Shown piece after piece: positions 49,529 through 58,036 of a stretch of DNA of 64,000 nt. The stretch is from assembly GCF_013248965.1 (NCBI RefSeq), contig NZ_JABRVQ010000007.1, forward strand, positions 1 to 64,000, in the 5' to 3' direction. The notes below the pieces were generated by a model that saw nothing but the letters and a program-made list of their open reading frames with translations, did not search any database and was not told the DNA's origin. Source of the stretch: Psychrobacter okhotskensis (GTDB taxonomy: Bacteria; Pseudomonadota; Gammaproteobacteria; Pseudomonadales; Moraxellaceae). Within the stretch, counting starts at the first letter, position 1. The number at the start of each line of letters is the position of its first letter. The translations under genes were made by a program, and so were the position numbers.

Positions 49529-50629
49529 CTATAGCTTAGCCGCCGCGTTACTTATCGCTTGTCTGCGCTCTTGCTCAGCTAAGCGTTCTTGTTTGCGTTT
49601 TTCTTCTAGTATCAACTGCTCATTATCAAACACATCATAAGCTTCAACGATTTGTTGCACCAACTGATGGCGGACCACGTCTTTTGAATCAAACTTAGTG
49701 ATATGAATCTCTTCGATACCGCTTAGGATTTCGAGCGCCTGCGTCAGTCCTGATTTGGTACCGCGAGGCAAATCGACCTGAGTAATGTCACCCGTGATGA
49801 CTGCACGTGAGCCAAAGCCTAAGCGTGTCAAAAACATTTTCATTTGCTCAGGCGTGGTGTTCTGCGCTTCATCCAAAATGACAAACGAATTGTTCAAAGT
49901 ACGACCACGCATATAGGCCAGCGGGGCAACTTCAATGATTTGCTTCTCAATCATTTTGCCGACTTTTTCAAAGCCAAGCATCTCGTACAACGCATCGTAT
50001 AAAGGGCGTAAGTAGGGATCGATTTTTTGTGACAAGTCACCGGGTAAAAAGCCTAACTTTTCGCCTGCTTCTACCGCAGGGCGCACTAATAAAATACGCT
50101 CAATCTCATTACGCTCTATCATATCGACGGCACAAGCGACTGCCAAATAAGTCTTACCGGTACCGGCAGGCCCAATCCCGAACGACACATCAGACGATAA
50201 AATATCTCTCACATAACGCTGCTGATTGCCACCGCGCGGAATGATTTTACCATTACGAGTACGCAAGCTGATCGGGGTAAACTCACTAGCAGTAGCTAAG
50301 TCGTCCTTATTCTCCTCAGCAGCTGCTTGCTCATCTTCCTCATTGTCTTGATCGCGCGAGATGCTTGACTGGATAATGAGGTGCAGCTCTTCTGCGCTAA
50401 TATCTTTTGAATTTTGAGCTTCATCGACCATTTTATAAATGATACGTTCGCCGCGCTCAACGCCAGTGATATCGCCACTCAAACAAAAATCACCTTGGCG
50501 TTGGCTAATTTTGATATCGAGGCGTTCTTGGATATATTTCATGTGGTTATTGTATTCACCAAGCACGGTTTTTAGCTGTGCTGGAGTCAATGATTCGAAC
50601 TTTATACGGCGGCTCATGGAGTCAGTCAA
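49529..50629 (-). CDS. ybeZ: PhoH-like ATPase (YbeZ)
   Basis: This P-loop ATPase of the PhoH family is usually partnered with YbeY. The 366 residues match E. coli YbeZ (346). Walker A is GIGPAGTGKT (151-160) and Walker B lies in SFVILDEAQNTT. The KH-like N-terminal part (about 10-75) and a charged, disordered linker (about 93-118) are seen. Its role in RNA metabolism with YbeY is family knowledge. It precedes ybeY by 144 bp. The usual upstream miaB is absent here. Confidence 0.95.
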   Translation of the reverse strand: MTDSMSRRIKFESLTPAQLKTVLGEYNNHMKYIQERLDIKISQRQGDFCLSGDITGVERGERIIYKMVDEAQNSKDISAEELHLIIQSSISRDQDNEEDEQAAAEENKDDLATASEFTPISLRTRNGKIIPRGGNQQRYVRDILSSDVSFGIGPAGTGKTYLAVACAVDMIERNEIERILLVRPAVEAGEKLGFLPGDLSQKIDPYLRPLYDALYEMLGFEKVGKMIEKQIIEVAPLAYMRGRTLNNSFVILDEAQNTTPEQMKMFLTRLGFGSRAVITGDITQVDLPRGTKSGLTQALEILSGIEEIHITKFDSKDVVRHQLVQQIVEAYDVFDNEQLILEEKRKQERLAEQERRQAISNAAAKL

Positions 50630-51287
50630 TCGATTATCCTTATATTGGTAGCCCGATGCTATTGCTATTTATTGATAGAAGCAGGGGCATAATAGATAAA
50701 ATAGTCAGTAATGCTTTATTGCTTTTAGAGAGTAGCGACAACAATGACGGTAAAATTATTGTGGGGTTTGTGGATGATAATAAGTGAATGGCCTGCCTTC
50801 ATTATGGTAGATAGATTTTAAAATTCAAGCAATAGATGGCGTGAAAGGCCTTGTTTTTGTATGACGATTGCAACCGCTGCGCCAAGATTTTACAAGCGCT
50901 GATGCTTAAACTATATAACTTTGTGTCTCAAGCACACTATCACTGCTGTTTTAGATATTTCAATAGTTTTTGTACACGCTGTCTATACCGTCGAGAGCAC
51001 AGAATAGTAGACAATTTGTGGTAATCTATCAGCCATATCATCACAATTTAATTAGTTATAGTGGTGCAAAATAATATCAGCCATACCGTCGCGTTTTTAG
51101 GATATTTTGACTATATCTAAATAGCTAACTTAACAGATAAATTCACGTCTTAATAGAACGATGACGTTTTCACATAGAACAATATAACGTCTACGATAAT
51201 AACGTTCTTGAAGGTTCATCAATAACTCGTTTTTGCTAATGATGGATAGCTAGCCAGCATGCTAAAGAGATCACATAAGGAATAATA
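50630..51287. other. 658-bp divergent region between ybeZ and ubiH
   Basis: The region holds the second palindromic element (51057-51116). No gene, tRNA or clear terminator was found. Promoters for the two divergent units must lie here. Confidence 0.6.
51057..51116. repeat. short palindromic interspersed element, copy 2
   Basis: The left arm tatagtggtgcaaaataatatc and right arm gatattttgactatat are imperfect inverted repeats around gtcgcgtttttag. The core of 20 bp is identical to copy 1 at 8781-8833. The left arm (agtggtgcaaaataata) also matches 4198-4214 exactly. Confidence 0.72.
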
Positions 51288-52598
51288 ATGACACAACATA
51301 AAGATTCGAATTTATCGAATGCTACAAACCAGTCTAAAAATACAAAGGCAATGACTGAGCAGCAAGTCCTTATCGCCGGCGGTGGTCATGTAGGCTTGTC
51401 TTTTGCGCTGTTACTCGCACATCATGGTATTGGTAGCACCTTGCTTGAGAAGATGAGCTATCCAACCATTAGTCCCAGTGATGATGCTAAGCGCAGCCAT
51501 TATTTGGATAGCCGTAATACTGCTTTATCGCGGCGTACGGTACAGATCTATCAAGAGATTGGCCTTTGGGACGAGCTGCAAAGTCACGCTTGCCGTATTG
51601 ATGCGGTGCAAATTAGCGAGCAGGGCAGCTTTGGGCGCGCGCAATTAAACAAAGCGGAAGAGCGGGTCGAGTCATTCGGCCAAGTAATGGAAAATGCGTG
51701 GCTCGGACGCAAGCTGTTATTAGCTGCGCAACAAGAACCGCTGATCACTTTGATTGATAATGCCAATGTCACGGCAGTTGCGCAGCAAGACGATATGGTG
51801 ACGCTGAGCTTTAGCCGTCATGGTGAAAAGGACGATGAGCAGCAATTGCAGGGCAGCGTGTTGGTCGCTTGTGATGGTCGTGACTCTACCGTACGTCAGC
51901 TATTGAATATCGGCACGACAACTTATGATTATCAGCAAACTGCTATCGTCGGCGTGGTAGAGACTGACAAGCCACATGAGCATGTGGCGATTGAGCGTTT
52001 TAGCCCAGCAGGGCCACTGGCGGTATTGCCATTGACCGATCCAGAAGGTGATGGTAATGATGACTATCAAAAAGGCTATAGACGTTCAGTCGTTTGGGTT
52101 TGTCCAACGGGTGAGGAAACGCAGTATCTAGAAGATGATGCGCATTTCTTGGCAACCTTGCAGCAGGCTTTTGGCGCGCGCGCTGGCACCTTTATAGCGG
52201 CTGGTCGTCGCGGCGCTTATCCTTTAACGCGAGTGCTCGCTGACAAACAAGTCGAGGGTCGCTGCGTGATTATGGGTAATGCCGCTCACACACTACATCC
52301 AGTAGCAGGTCAAGGCTTTAACCTGTGTATGCGTGACGCTCATGTACTGGCGCAAATGATGAGTAGGCAAGTGTTAAAGGGCGCAGATATCGGCGATACG
52401 CAATTATTAAAACGCTATGAGAAGGCACGTCAAACTGATCAAAAACGCGTCATTCGCTTTTGTGATGCCGTCGTACATGGCTTTACGCATCCAAATCCAG
52501 CGGTGAAGCTGGCACGTAACGTGGCTTTGGTTGCCTTTGATAAACTGCCAAATATTAAGCCGCTAATCGCTAACTATGCGATGGGCTTGAAGTCGTAG
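51288..52598 (+). CDS. ubiH: ubiquinone biosynthesis FAD-dependent hydroxylase UbiH-like
   Basis: This flavoprotein monooxygenase hydroxylates the ring of a polyprenylphenol precursor of ubiquinone. The 436 residues are longer than E. coli UbiH (392). The dinucleotide-binding IAGGGHVGLSFALLL (about 29-43), the DGRDSTVRQ motif and GNAAHTLHPVAGQGFNLCMRD are clear. The N-terminal 21 residues are low-complexity Asn/Ser/Thr; an in-frame ATG at residue 22 is a possible real start. It is the first of two adjacent paralogues on the same strand. Confidence 0.88.
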   Translation: MTQHKDSNLSNATNQSKNTKAMTEQQVLIAGGGHVGLSFALLLAHHGIGSTLLEKMSYPTISPSDDAKRSHYLDSRNTALSRRTVQIYQEIGLWDELQSHACRIDAVQISEQGSFGRAQLNKAEERVESFGQVMENAWLGRKLLLAAQQEPLITLIDNANVTAVAQQDDMVTLSFSRHGEKDDEQQLQGSVLVACDGRDSTVRQLLNIGTTTYDYQQTAIVGVVETDKPHEHVAIERFSPAGPLAVLPLTDPEGDGNDDYQKGYRRSVVWVCPTGEETQYLEDDAHFLATLQQAFGARAGTFIAAGRRGAYPLTRVLADKQVEGRCVIMGNAAHTLHPVAGQGFNLCMRDAHVLAQMMSRQVLKGADIGDTQLLKRYEKARQTDQKRVIRFCDAVVHGFTHPNPAVKLARNVALVAFDKLPNIKPLIANYAMGLKS

Positions 52599-52677
52599 TT
52601 TGTCATAGCACGAGCACGTTATATTAATTGTCTATACCAATGTTCTATACGATGGCACTTAAATGTAGGAATAACTT

Positions 52678-53955
52678 ATGAAAAATAATCATACGCTGAT
52701 TATCGGTAGCGGTATTGTTGGGGCGACATTGGCGTTAAAACTGGCGCAAGCAAAAATGCCCGTGACGTTGATTGATGCACGTCCTGCGCGTGATGAGTCG
52801 GATTGGCAACAGCTGCTTAGTCAACGCGATGCACGGGTCTATGCGCTTAGCCTTGCTAGTATTGAATTGCTTAAAGAAGTTGGCGCTTGGCAAAACATTG
52901 AAGCTAGTGGACGTAAAGCGGACTATTCGCAGATGCAAGTGTGGCAGCTTAATGGGCTAGGTGAATTGCTATTTGGTGATAGCGAAAATAATGATAAGGC
53001 TAATAATGATAAGCATGTCCCGCAAAGGCTAGGCAGTATGGTCGAGCCGTTGGTCATTGAAAATGCTTTGTGGCAGCGTTTAGAGGATGACGATGTTAGC
53101 GCTTATCTTACCGTTATCAGAGGTCAGAAAGTAGTCGCTATGGATTGGCTAGGCGCGCAACTAGGCCATCAAGTCACTTTAGACAATGGCGAAAGTATTG
53201 AGGCTAATTTACTAGTGGGCGCTGATGGTCGCGGCTCATTTGTCCGTAAGCAAGCCGCTATCGAACTAGATACTTTAGACTATAAGCAAACGGCGATTTG
53301 CTGCGCTATTCAAACTGAAAAACCTCACCAAGCTACTGCGCGTCAAGCGATGCTACCTACCGGTACGCTGGCACTATTACCGTTAGCCGATATTACCGAT
53401 GAGGATAAAGCCAACCCACAACATTGGCAATCGGTAGTCTGGACGTTGCCGCGCAATCAAGCATTGGCGTTGATAGAGGAGGACGCGCGCGTCATTGCTG
53501 ATAAATTGGCTGCTGCCAGTAACTATGAGCTAGGTGCTATCAGTCAGATTGAATCAATCGCGAGTTTTCCATTGACTGCGCAACAAGCAAAGAGCTATGT
53601 CGCAGATAATTTGGTCTTAATCGGTGATGCGGCACATGGCGTGCATCCGCTGGCAGGTCAAGGGTTGAATCTGGGCATGCTCGATGTGCAGACGTTAAGC
53701 GAGCAATTGTCACACGACTTTGCCCGTAGCGGTGGAACCAGTTGGGGCAGCAATCAAACGTTGCGTAGCTACGAGCGTTTGCGCCGTCCGCATAACAGTC
53801 TAATGATGCATAGCTTTTCCGCGCTTAACTGGCTATTTGCAGGGTCGCTTGCACAGATGCGTCCTATTCAACAAATCCGCAGCGAAGGTATGTATCGAGT
53901 TGGCAAAATTAAGCTATTGATGAGACTGTTTGCTAAGCAGGCGAGCGGGGTTTAG
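52678..53955 (+). CDS. ubiquinone biosynthesis FAD-dependent hydroxylase, UbiI/UbiF type
   Basis: This is a second UbiH/UbiF/UbiI-family monooxygenase, 425 residues. The FAD-binding IIGSGIVGATLALKLAQ (about 7-23), the GADGRGSFVRK and GDAAHGVHPLAGQGLNLGM motifs are complete. The GDAAH and LAGQG wording is closer to UbiI/UbiF than to UbiH. It probably hydroxylates a different ring position from the first paralogue (inference). It starts 79 bp after ubiH, with an aaggaata-like ribosome site, so the two are likely one operon. Both are intact, so this is not a decayed duplicate. Confidence 0.88.
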   Translation: MKNNHTLIIGSGIVGATLALKLAQAKMPVTLIDARPARDESDWQQLLSQRDARVYALSLASIELLKEVGAWQNIEASGRKADYSQMQVWQLNGLGELLFGDSENNDKANNDKHVPQRLGSMVEPLVIENALWQRLEDDDVSAYLTVIRGQKVVAMDWLGAQLGHQVTLDNGESIEANLLVGADGRGSFVRKQAAIELDTLDYKQTAICCAIQTEKPHQATARQAMLPTGTLALLPLADITDEDKANPQHWQSVVWTLPRNQALALIEEDARVIADKLAAASNYELGAISQIESIASFPLTAQQAKSYVADNLVLIGDAAHGVHPLAGQGLNLGMLDVQTLSEQLSHDFARSGGTSWGSNQTLRSYERLRRPHNSLMMHSFSALNWLFAGSLAQMRPIQQIRSEGMYRVGKIKLLMRLFAKQASGV

Positions 53956-53993
53956 CGTTTTATTGAAGTTATTAACTACACTAAGGATGGCGT

Positions 53994-54692
53994 ATGAAAA
54001 CTAAGTCATGGATGACGATAGCCGTGGTAATAGCTAGTTTTACTTTAACTTCCTGCCAATCCGTACCCAAAAAAACCATAATCGATGAAAAGGCAGACAA
54101 CACACCTAAAGTCCTGATAGAGCCACTTGCAGATACAGACAATGATGGCGTGCCCGATGAACTTGATAACTGTCCAAACACTCCTAAAGGGGTAGTGGTA
54201 GATGAGTATGGCTGTCCAGTAGCGGTGAGCTTGATCGATTATCTTACGATGGAGCTACGAGTTTTCTTTGAGCAAAATAGTAATGAGTTGCAAACGAAGT
54301 ACTTACCAGAAGTAGAAAAAGTAACGGAAAAAATGCATAGTGATCCTGAGCTGGTGGTAGTCTTATCTGGTCACATCTCGGAGCCTGAAGCTGCGCAAAA
54401 ATCAGTAGATATAGACGGAAAAACGAATCAAGTAAAAGCTGATAAACGTCTATTAGGACGTGAGCGGGCACAGGTAATAAAAACTGCTTTGATTAACAGA
54501 AATATAGCTGCTGATAAAATTTATACGTTTGATTGCGCTGATAGTATGCCGATTGCACCTAACGATAATGAGGAAGGCGCTTCAATGAACCAGCGTATTT
54601 ATGGCAAAGCGTTAAAGGCAGATGATTTTTATACGGGCAGTGGTAATGAGCACTCACTCACGTACTATAAAGAATTTTGTCAGCAATTTTAA
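53994..54692 (+). CDS. OmpA-like lipoprotein with calcium-binding type-3 repeat (paralogue 1)
   Basis: This is a 232-residue outer-membrane lipoprotein by prediction. The signal peptide ends in a lipobox LTSC with lipid-bearing Cys21, and Gln follows (no Asp retention signal). A thrombospondin type-3-like repeat lies at about 46-75 (DTDNDGVPDELDNCPNTP), its Cys60 and Cys74 suited to a disulfide. The C-terminal OmpA-like domain (about 85-205) ends with the degenerate MNQRI motif. An extra Cys181 (FDCADS) pairs in logic with Cys229 near the C-terminus. First of five paralogues; it starts 38 bp after the UbiI/F-type gene, possibly in the same transcript. Confidence 0.88.
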   Translation: MKTKSWMTIAVVIASFTLTSCQSVPKKTIIDEKADNTPKVLIEPLADTDNDGVPDELDNCPNTPKGVVVDEYGCPVAVSLIDYLTMELRVFFEQNSNELQTKYLPEVEKVTEKMHSDPELVVVLSGHISEPEAAQKSVDIDGKTNQVKADKRLLGRERAQVIKTALINRNIAADKIYTFDCADSMPIAPNDNEEGASMNQRIYGKALKADDFYTGSGNEHSLTYYKEFCQQF

Positions 54693-54709
54693 AGGTAGAA
54701 GACATAACC

Positions 54710-55366
54710 ATGCTATTAAGAAGTACGCTTGTTGTTTTAATCAGCGTCTTAACGCTATCCGCATGTCAAACCGCCGATTTGTCTAAGCAAACAAGTCAAA
54801 CCATCAACATGCCAACGGTTGTCGTTAATTTGGATAGTGACAGTGATGGCGTTCCTGATGAGCTAGATCAGTGTCCAAATACGACAGAAAACGTGGTAAT
54901 AGACGAAAGAGGCTGTCCTGAGGTTATAAGTCTTATTGGTATGCCTCCAATGATGGAGTATCGTGCTTTTTTTACCAAAGATAGCAGTGAGCTATTGCCA
55001 CCGTATCATGATGAGCTTGATAGAGTAGCAGCACAGATGAATAACTATGAGACGGCTACTATAAGAATTGAAGCTCATGTCTCAGAGGACGAGGTCAATG
55101 AAGCTTCTACCTCAACTTTGCAATCAAACTCACTGGCTAAGAATAGAGCGCTCGTTGTTAAAAATTACCTAATTTTAAATCACAAAATTGAGTCTAGTCG
55201 TCTGACTACTCTCGATTGCGGTATTAGAGGTCCTATTGCGCCTTCTGATACCGAGGAGGGCAGATCTATGAATCGTAGAGTTTATAGCTTAGTAAGCGAT
55301 TCAAAAAACCACAAAGCTGATCATTATCAAAATGACCTAGGCTCAAACAGATGTATCGAGTTTTAA
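54710..55366 (+). CDS. OmpA-like lipoprotein with calcium-binding type-3 repeat (paralogue 2)
   Basis: This is a 218-residue lipoprotein paralogue. The lipobox is LSAC with Cys19. A type-3 repeat (DSDSDGVPDELDQCPNTT, about 42-59) has Cys55 and Cys69. An OmpA-like domain (about 80-195) ends SMNRRVYS. Cys170 (LDCGIRG) and Cys215 (SNRCIEF) repeat the pattern of paralogue 1. I chose the ATG at 54710 because an aaaggtag stretch precedes it and the lipobox then fits; an upstream in-frame ATG at 54677 overlaps the previous gene. The gene lies 17 bp after paralogue 1 and 12 bp before paralogue 3. Confidence 0.87.
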   Translation: MLLRSTLVVLISVLTLSACQTADLSKQTSQTINMPTVVVNLDSDSDGVPDELDQCPNTTENVVIDERGCPEVISLIGMPPMMEYRAFFTKDSSELLPPYHDELDRVAAQMNNYETATIRIEAHVSEDEVNEASTSTLQSNSLAKNRALVVKNYLILNHKIESSRLTTLDCGIRGPIAPSDTEEGRSMNRRVYSLVSDSKNHKADHYQNDLGSNRCIEF

Positions 55367-55378
55367 AGGTAAAATACA

Positions 55379-56038
55379 ATGATAATTAAACCAAGAAATA
55401 CGTTTTTAGTTTTGGTAAGTGCTTCATTATTAACAGGCTGTCAAACCGCCGATCTGTCTAATCAAGCAACTCAAATTATTGATATACCAGTTGTTGAAGC
55501 TATTTTAGATAGCGATGGCGACGGATATTCTGATGATATAGACATGTGCCCAGGTACTCCAATGAACATAGTAACAGATGAAAGGGGTTGTCCCTTTAAT
55601 GGCATGGGGATAGGTCTAAAAATGGAATATCGTGCCTTTTTTGCCAAGGGTAGCAGTGAGCTATCGCCAGAGTATCAGCTTGAGCTTGATAAAGTAGCAG
55701 CAAAGCTGCAAGAGTACTATACGGCAACTATGCGTATTGAAGGGCATGCCACCACAAATGAAATATCCGCTACTGATACAGCCCTGCAACCTAATTCTTT
55801 AGCAAGGAATAGGGCGCTTATCGTCAAAAACTATCTGATAATGCAGCATCAAATTGATCCTAATCGTTTAAGTGCCTTTGGTTTTGGTGCTGAACAGCCT
55901 ATTGCATCCTCTGATACTGAAGAAGGTAAGTCTATGAATCGCCGAGTTTATGGGGTAGCTACTGCAGATTTTGATACCGAAGAGGAGATGTCTATGCACC
56001 GCCGAGTTACTAGTATAACTATGGAGCCTGAAGATTAA
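55379..56038 (+). CDS. OmpA-like lipoprotein with calcium-binding type-3 repeat (paralogue 3)
   Basis: This is a 219-residue lipoprotein. The lipobox is LTGC (Cys21), then QTADLSNQ, the same start as paralogue 2. A type-3 repeat (DSDGDGYSDDIDMCPGTP) and an OmpA-like domain follow; it is the best preserved of the five (NRALIVKNYLI ... LSAFGFGAEQP ... MNRRVYG). It lacks the extra domain and C-terminal Cys pair. The last 20 residues repeat the preceding block (DTEEGKSMNRRV, then DTEEEMSMHRRV), from a 60-bp tandem duplication. Confidence 0.87.
   Translation: MIIKPRNTFLVLVSASLLTGCQTADLSNQATQIIDIPVVEAILDSDGDGYSDDIDMCPGTPMNIVTDERGCPFNGMGIGLKMEYRAFFAKGSSELSPEYQLELDKVAAKLQEYYTATMRIEGHATTNEISATDTALQPNSLARNRALIVKNYLIMQHQIDPNRLSAFGFGAEQPIASSDTEEGKSMNRRVYGVATADFDTEEEMSMHRRVTSITMEPED
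55913..56015 (+). repeat. 60-bp partial tandem duplication at the 3' end of paralogue 3
   Basis: gatac(t/c)gaagaagg-like sequence and the tctatgaatcgccgagtt stretch recur 60 bp apart (units begin at 55913 and 55973). It adds 20 in-frame residues to the protein. Confidence 0.8.
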
Positions 56039-56096
56039 TTATTTAATGGTCAATCAGCAGATTTTGATTTAAAACAACTATACCAAGGCAAATCCT

Positions 56097-57290
56097 ATGC
56101 TCATCCCGAAGTACTGGGCGCAACACAAACAGCGCTTTGAATCGCTAGAAACGTCTAGTAACCCTTCCAAGCAAGCCACTATGAAACGTTACGGTTGGTC
56201 AGATATCAGCCAAATGGAAGCGCTATCCCATGCTAAATCACGAGTAGATGACGCCCATCATCGCTGGCTGGCAGGTGAAGACATTGTGCGTCGTGAACGC
56301 AGGGAAGAGTATAACGAAGGCAATAGCATTCCTATTCGTGAGCAAATTGTCTCCAAGCATTCTTTTCCAGAGAATGAATCATCTAATAATAGTGCAGCAG
56401 TAACGAAGCTCATCGTCACGCGCAACAGCTATGGCGCACAAGTCGCCAACGTTGATAACATCGCTATTATTGATGTTGATAATGACGATTTATTGCGTCA
56501 TATCTATCCTGATGATTATACCCATCATGGCTTTATGCCTGCCTTTCTCGTTAATCAAAGTAATCCCACCAGCAAAATTAAAATTTGGTTTTTTGTTATT
56601 GCCTTTATACTCATCGCCAGTGTCATCGCTTGGCTAGGATTGTCATGGTTATGGCTGTTAGTCGTTATGTTTGGTGTGACTGCTTATTTGTGGCAACAAG
56701 CCAGTGCCAGAGACAAGACCCGCACGCAAAAATATGCCGATGACGCCGCCTCGTTACTGCCTTTTATAACTGATTTGATTCAACAACGCATTATCAGCCA
56801 TCCACAGGAATCATTTCGCTTGTATGAGACGCCAGCAGGATTTCGCATTATTGCCACACACGATACCATTTCGCCAAGTGATAAATTAGTCGAAGAATGG
56901 TTTGAGTATTTCCATGCGGATGCCAATTATGTGCGGCTGAGTCAGGTGCAGCAGTGTTTTCGAGCGCGGTTGACTGCCAAGCCGTGGCGTATGACTGAGG
57001 TTGAAAATAATAAGTTGGCTAAAGATATCCCTGCTAAGGACTTTTGGTTTGGCTCTGATAATACCGATGTGGAGAATAGCATTGAGCAACGTCAAGATGA
57101 GTTAAAAGCGCGTAAACAGTGGATTGTTGACTATGATCGTTTTGCCCAAGGCTATCGTGCTTGTCATTATGTTGAAAGTATGGCTGGTAAAGAAGTTGCT
57201 AATAACAGCAAAGTACAAGCCAGTATTGATGATTTTGTACAATGGCATGACCGTGCTTGTCAGGTGAATAAAGCGCTGCCGATGGCTTAA
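56097..57290 (+). CDS. hypothetical membrane protein, 397 aa, within the lipoprotein cluster
   Basis: I do not recognise the family. The 397-residue protein has an N-terminal cytosolic or soluble part (about 1-160) with repeated charged motifs, and two adjacent membrane helices (about 163-180 and 182-199, WFFVIAFILIASVIAWLGL then WLWLLVVMFGVTAYLW). A soluble C-terminal domain (about 215-397) includes FRLYETPAGFRIIATHD and YVRLSQVQQCFRARL, a well-conserved-looking core. A clear aagg ribosome site precedes the ATG. It has no signal peptide or lipobox. It sits between paralogues 3 and 4, in the same direction, so a shared transcript is likely. Confidence 0.82.
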   Translation: MLIPKYWAQHKQRFESLETSSNPSKQATMKRYGWSDISQMEALSHAKSRVDDAHHRWLAGEDIVRRERREEYNEGNSIPIREQIVSKHSFPENESSNNSAAVTKLIVTRNSYGAQVANVDNIAIIDVDNDDLLRHIYPDDYTHHGFMPAFLVNQSNPTSKIKIWFFVIAFILIASVIAWLGLSWLWLLVVMFGVTAYLWQQASARDKTRTQKYADDAASLLPFITDLIQQRIISHPQESFRLYETPAGFRIIATHDTISPSDKLVEEWFEYFHADANYVRLSQVQQCFRARLTAKPWRMTEVENNKLAKDIPAKDFWFGSDNTDVENSIEQRQDELKARKQWIVDYDRFAQGYRACHYVESMAGKEVANNSKVQASIDDFVQWHDRACQVNKALPMA

Positions 57291-57374
57291 TTCAGATTTT
57301 ACTTTACTTTTACCTGACAGGTAAATGAGTTTTGGATCATCTCACGGAAGTATTGTTTTCAAGGAAGAATCATA

Positions 57375-57959
57375 ATGAAACGCTATCGTATTTTATTATT
57401 AACCACATTTATAACGCTAGCTGGTTGCCAAACGACTGAAATTATACCGCCCAAAACTATACCGCAATATGAAAGCATCAGGACGATGCAAGCGGATATT
57501 CTTGATTCAGATGGTGATGGCGTTCCTGATGACATGGACCAATGTCCTGCTACGCCGTGGAATGTAGTCATCGATGAAAGAGGTTGTCCGCATTCCTTAC
57601 TTTTTGGTGAAAATGAATTTATGATGGAAGCTAGAGCGTATTATGATGAAAATAGCAGTGAGATAAAAAATGAGTATTATGAACAGCTAGATAACGCAGG
57701 CAAAAAAATGCAAGATCATTTGGACGCTGTTATGCATATCGAAGGGCACATATCCAAAAGTGAAGACAATAGTGCCAATCAAACACTATCAAGATACCGT
57801 GTGGAAGGAATTAAAAATTATATGACCATGACATATAACATTGATCCTGATCGCATCAAGACCGTTTACTATGGGTCAGAACGTCCAATTGCGCCAAATG
57901 ATATCGAAAGCAGTTGGCTCAACCAGCGTATTTATGCGCTTATTAGCAATGTTGATTAA
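57375..57959 (+). CDS. OmpA-like lipoprotein with calcium-binding type-3 repeat (paralogue 4)
   Basis: This is a 194-residue lipoprotein, the shortest of the five. The lipobox is LAGC (Cys18), followed by QTTEIIPPKTIPQYES. A type-3 repeat (DSDGDGVPDDMDQCPATP) and an OmpA-like domain ending LNQRIYA follow. No extra Cys pair is present. An aaggaag ribosome site precedes the start. The first 78 bp after the lipobox region (57420-57497) are about 91% identical to paralogue 5 (58091-58168), far more than the rest. Confidence 0.87.
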   Translation: MKRYRILLLTTFITLAGCQTTEIIPPKTIPQYESIRTMQADILDSDGDGVPDDMDQCPATPWNVVIDERGCPHSLLFGENEFMMEARAYYDENSSEIKNEYYEQLDNAGKKMQDHLDAVMHIEGHISKSEDNSANQTLSRYRVEGIKNYMTMTYNIDPDRIKTVYYGSERPIAPNDIESSWLNQRIYALISNVD

Positions 57960-58036
57960 TATATTGAGCGTTTTAAAAAACGTGAAAATGATGACAAATT
58001 AAGTGGTAAATTATTCTGGATAAAGAGAGTGTAATA

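Noticed and set aside
51288..53955. Second ubi-type gene as a decaying duplicate of the first
   Set aside because: Both have complete FAD and GD/GN motifs and full length, and they differ enough to be distinct UbiH-type and UbiI/F-type enzymes.
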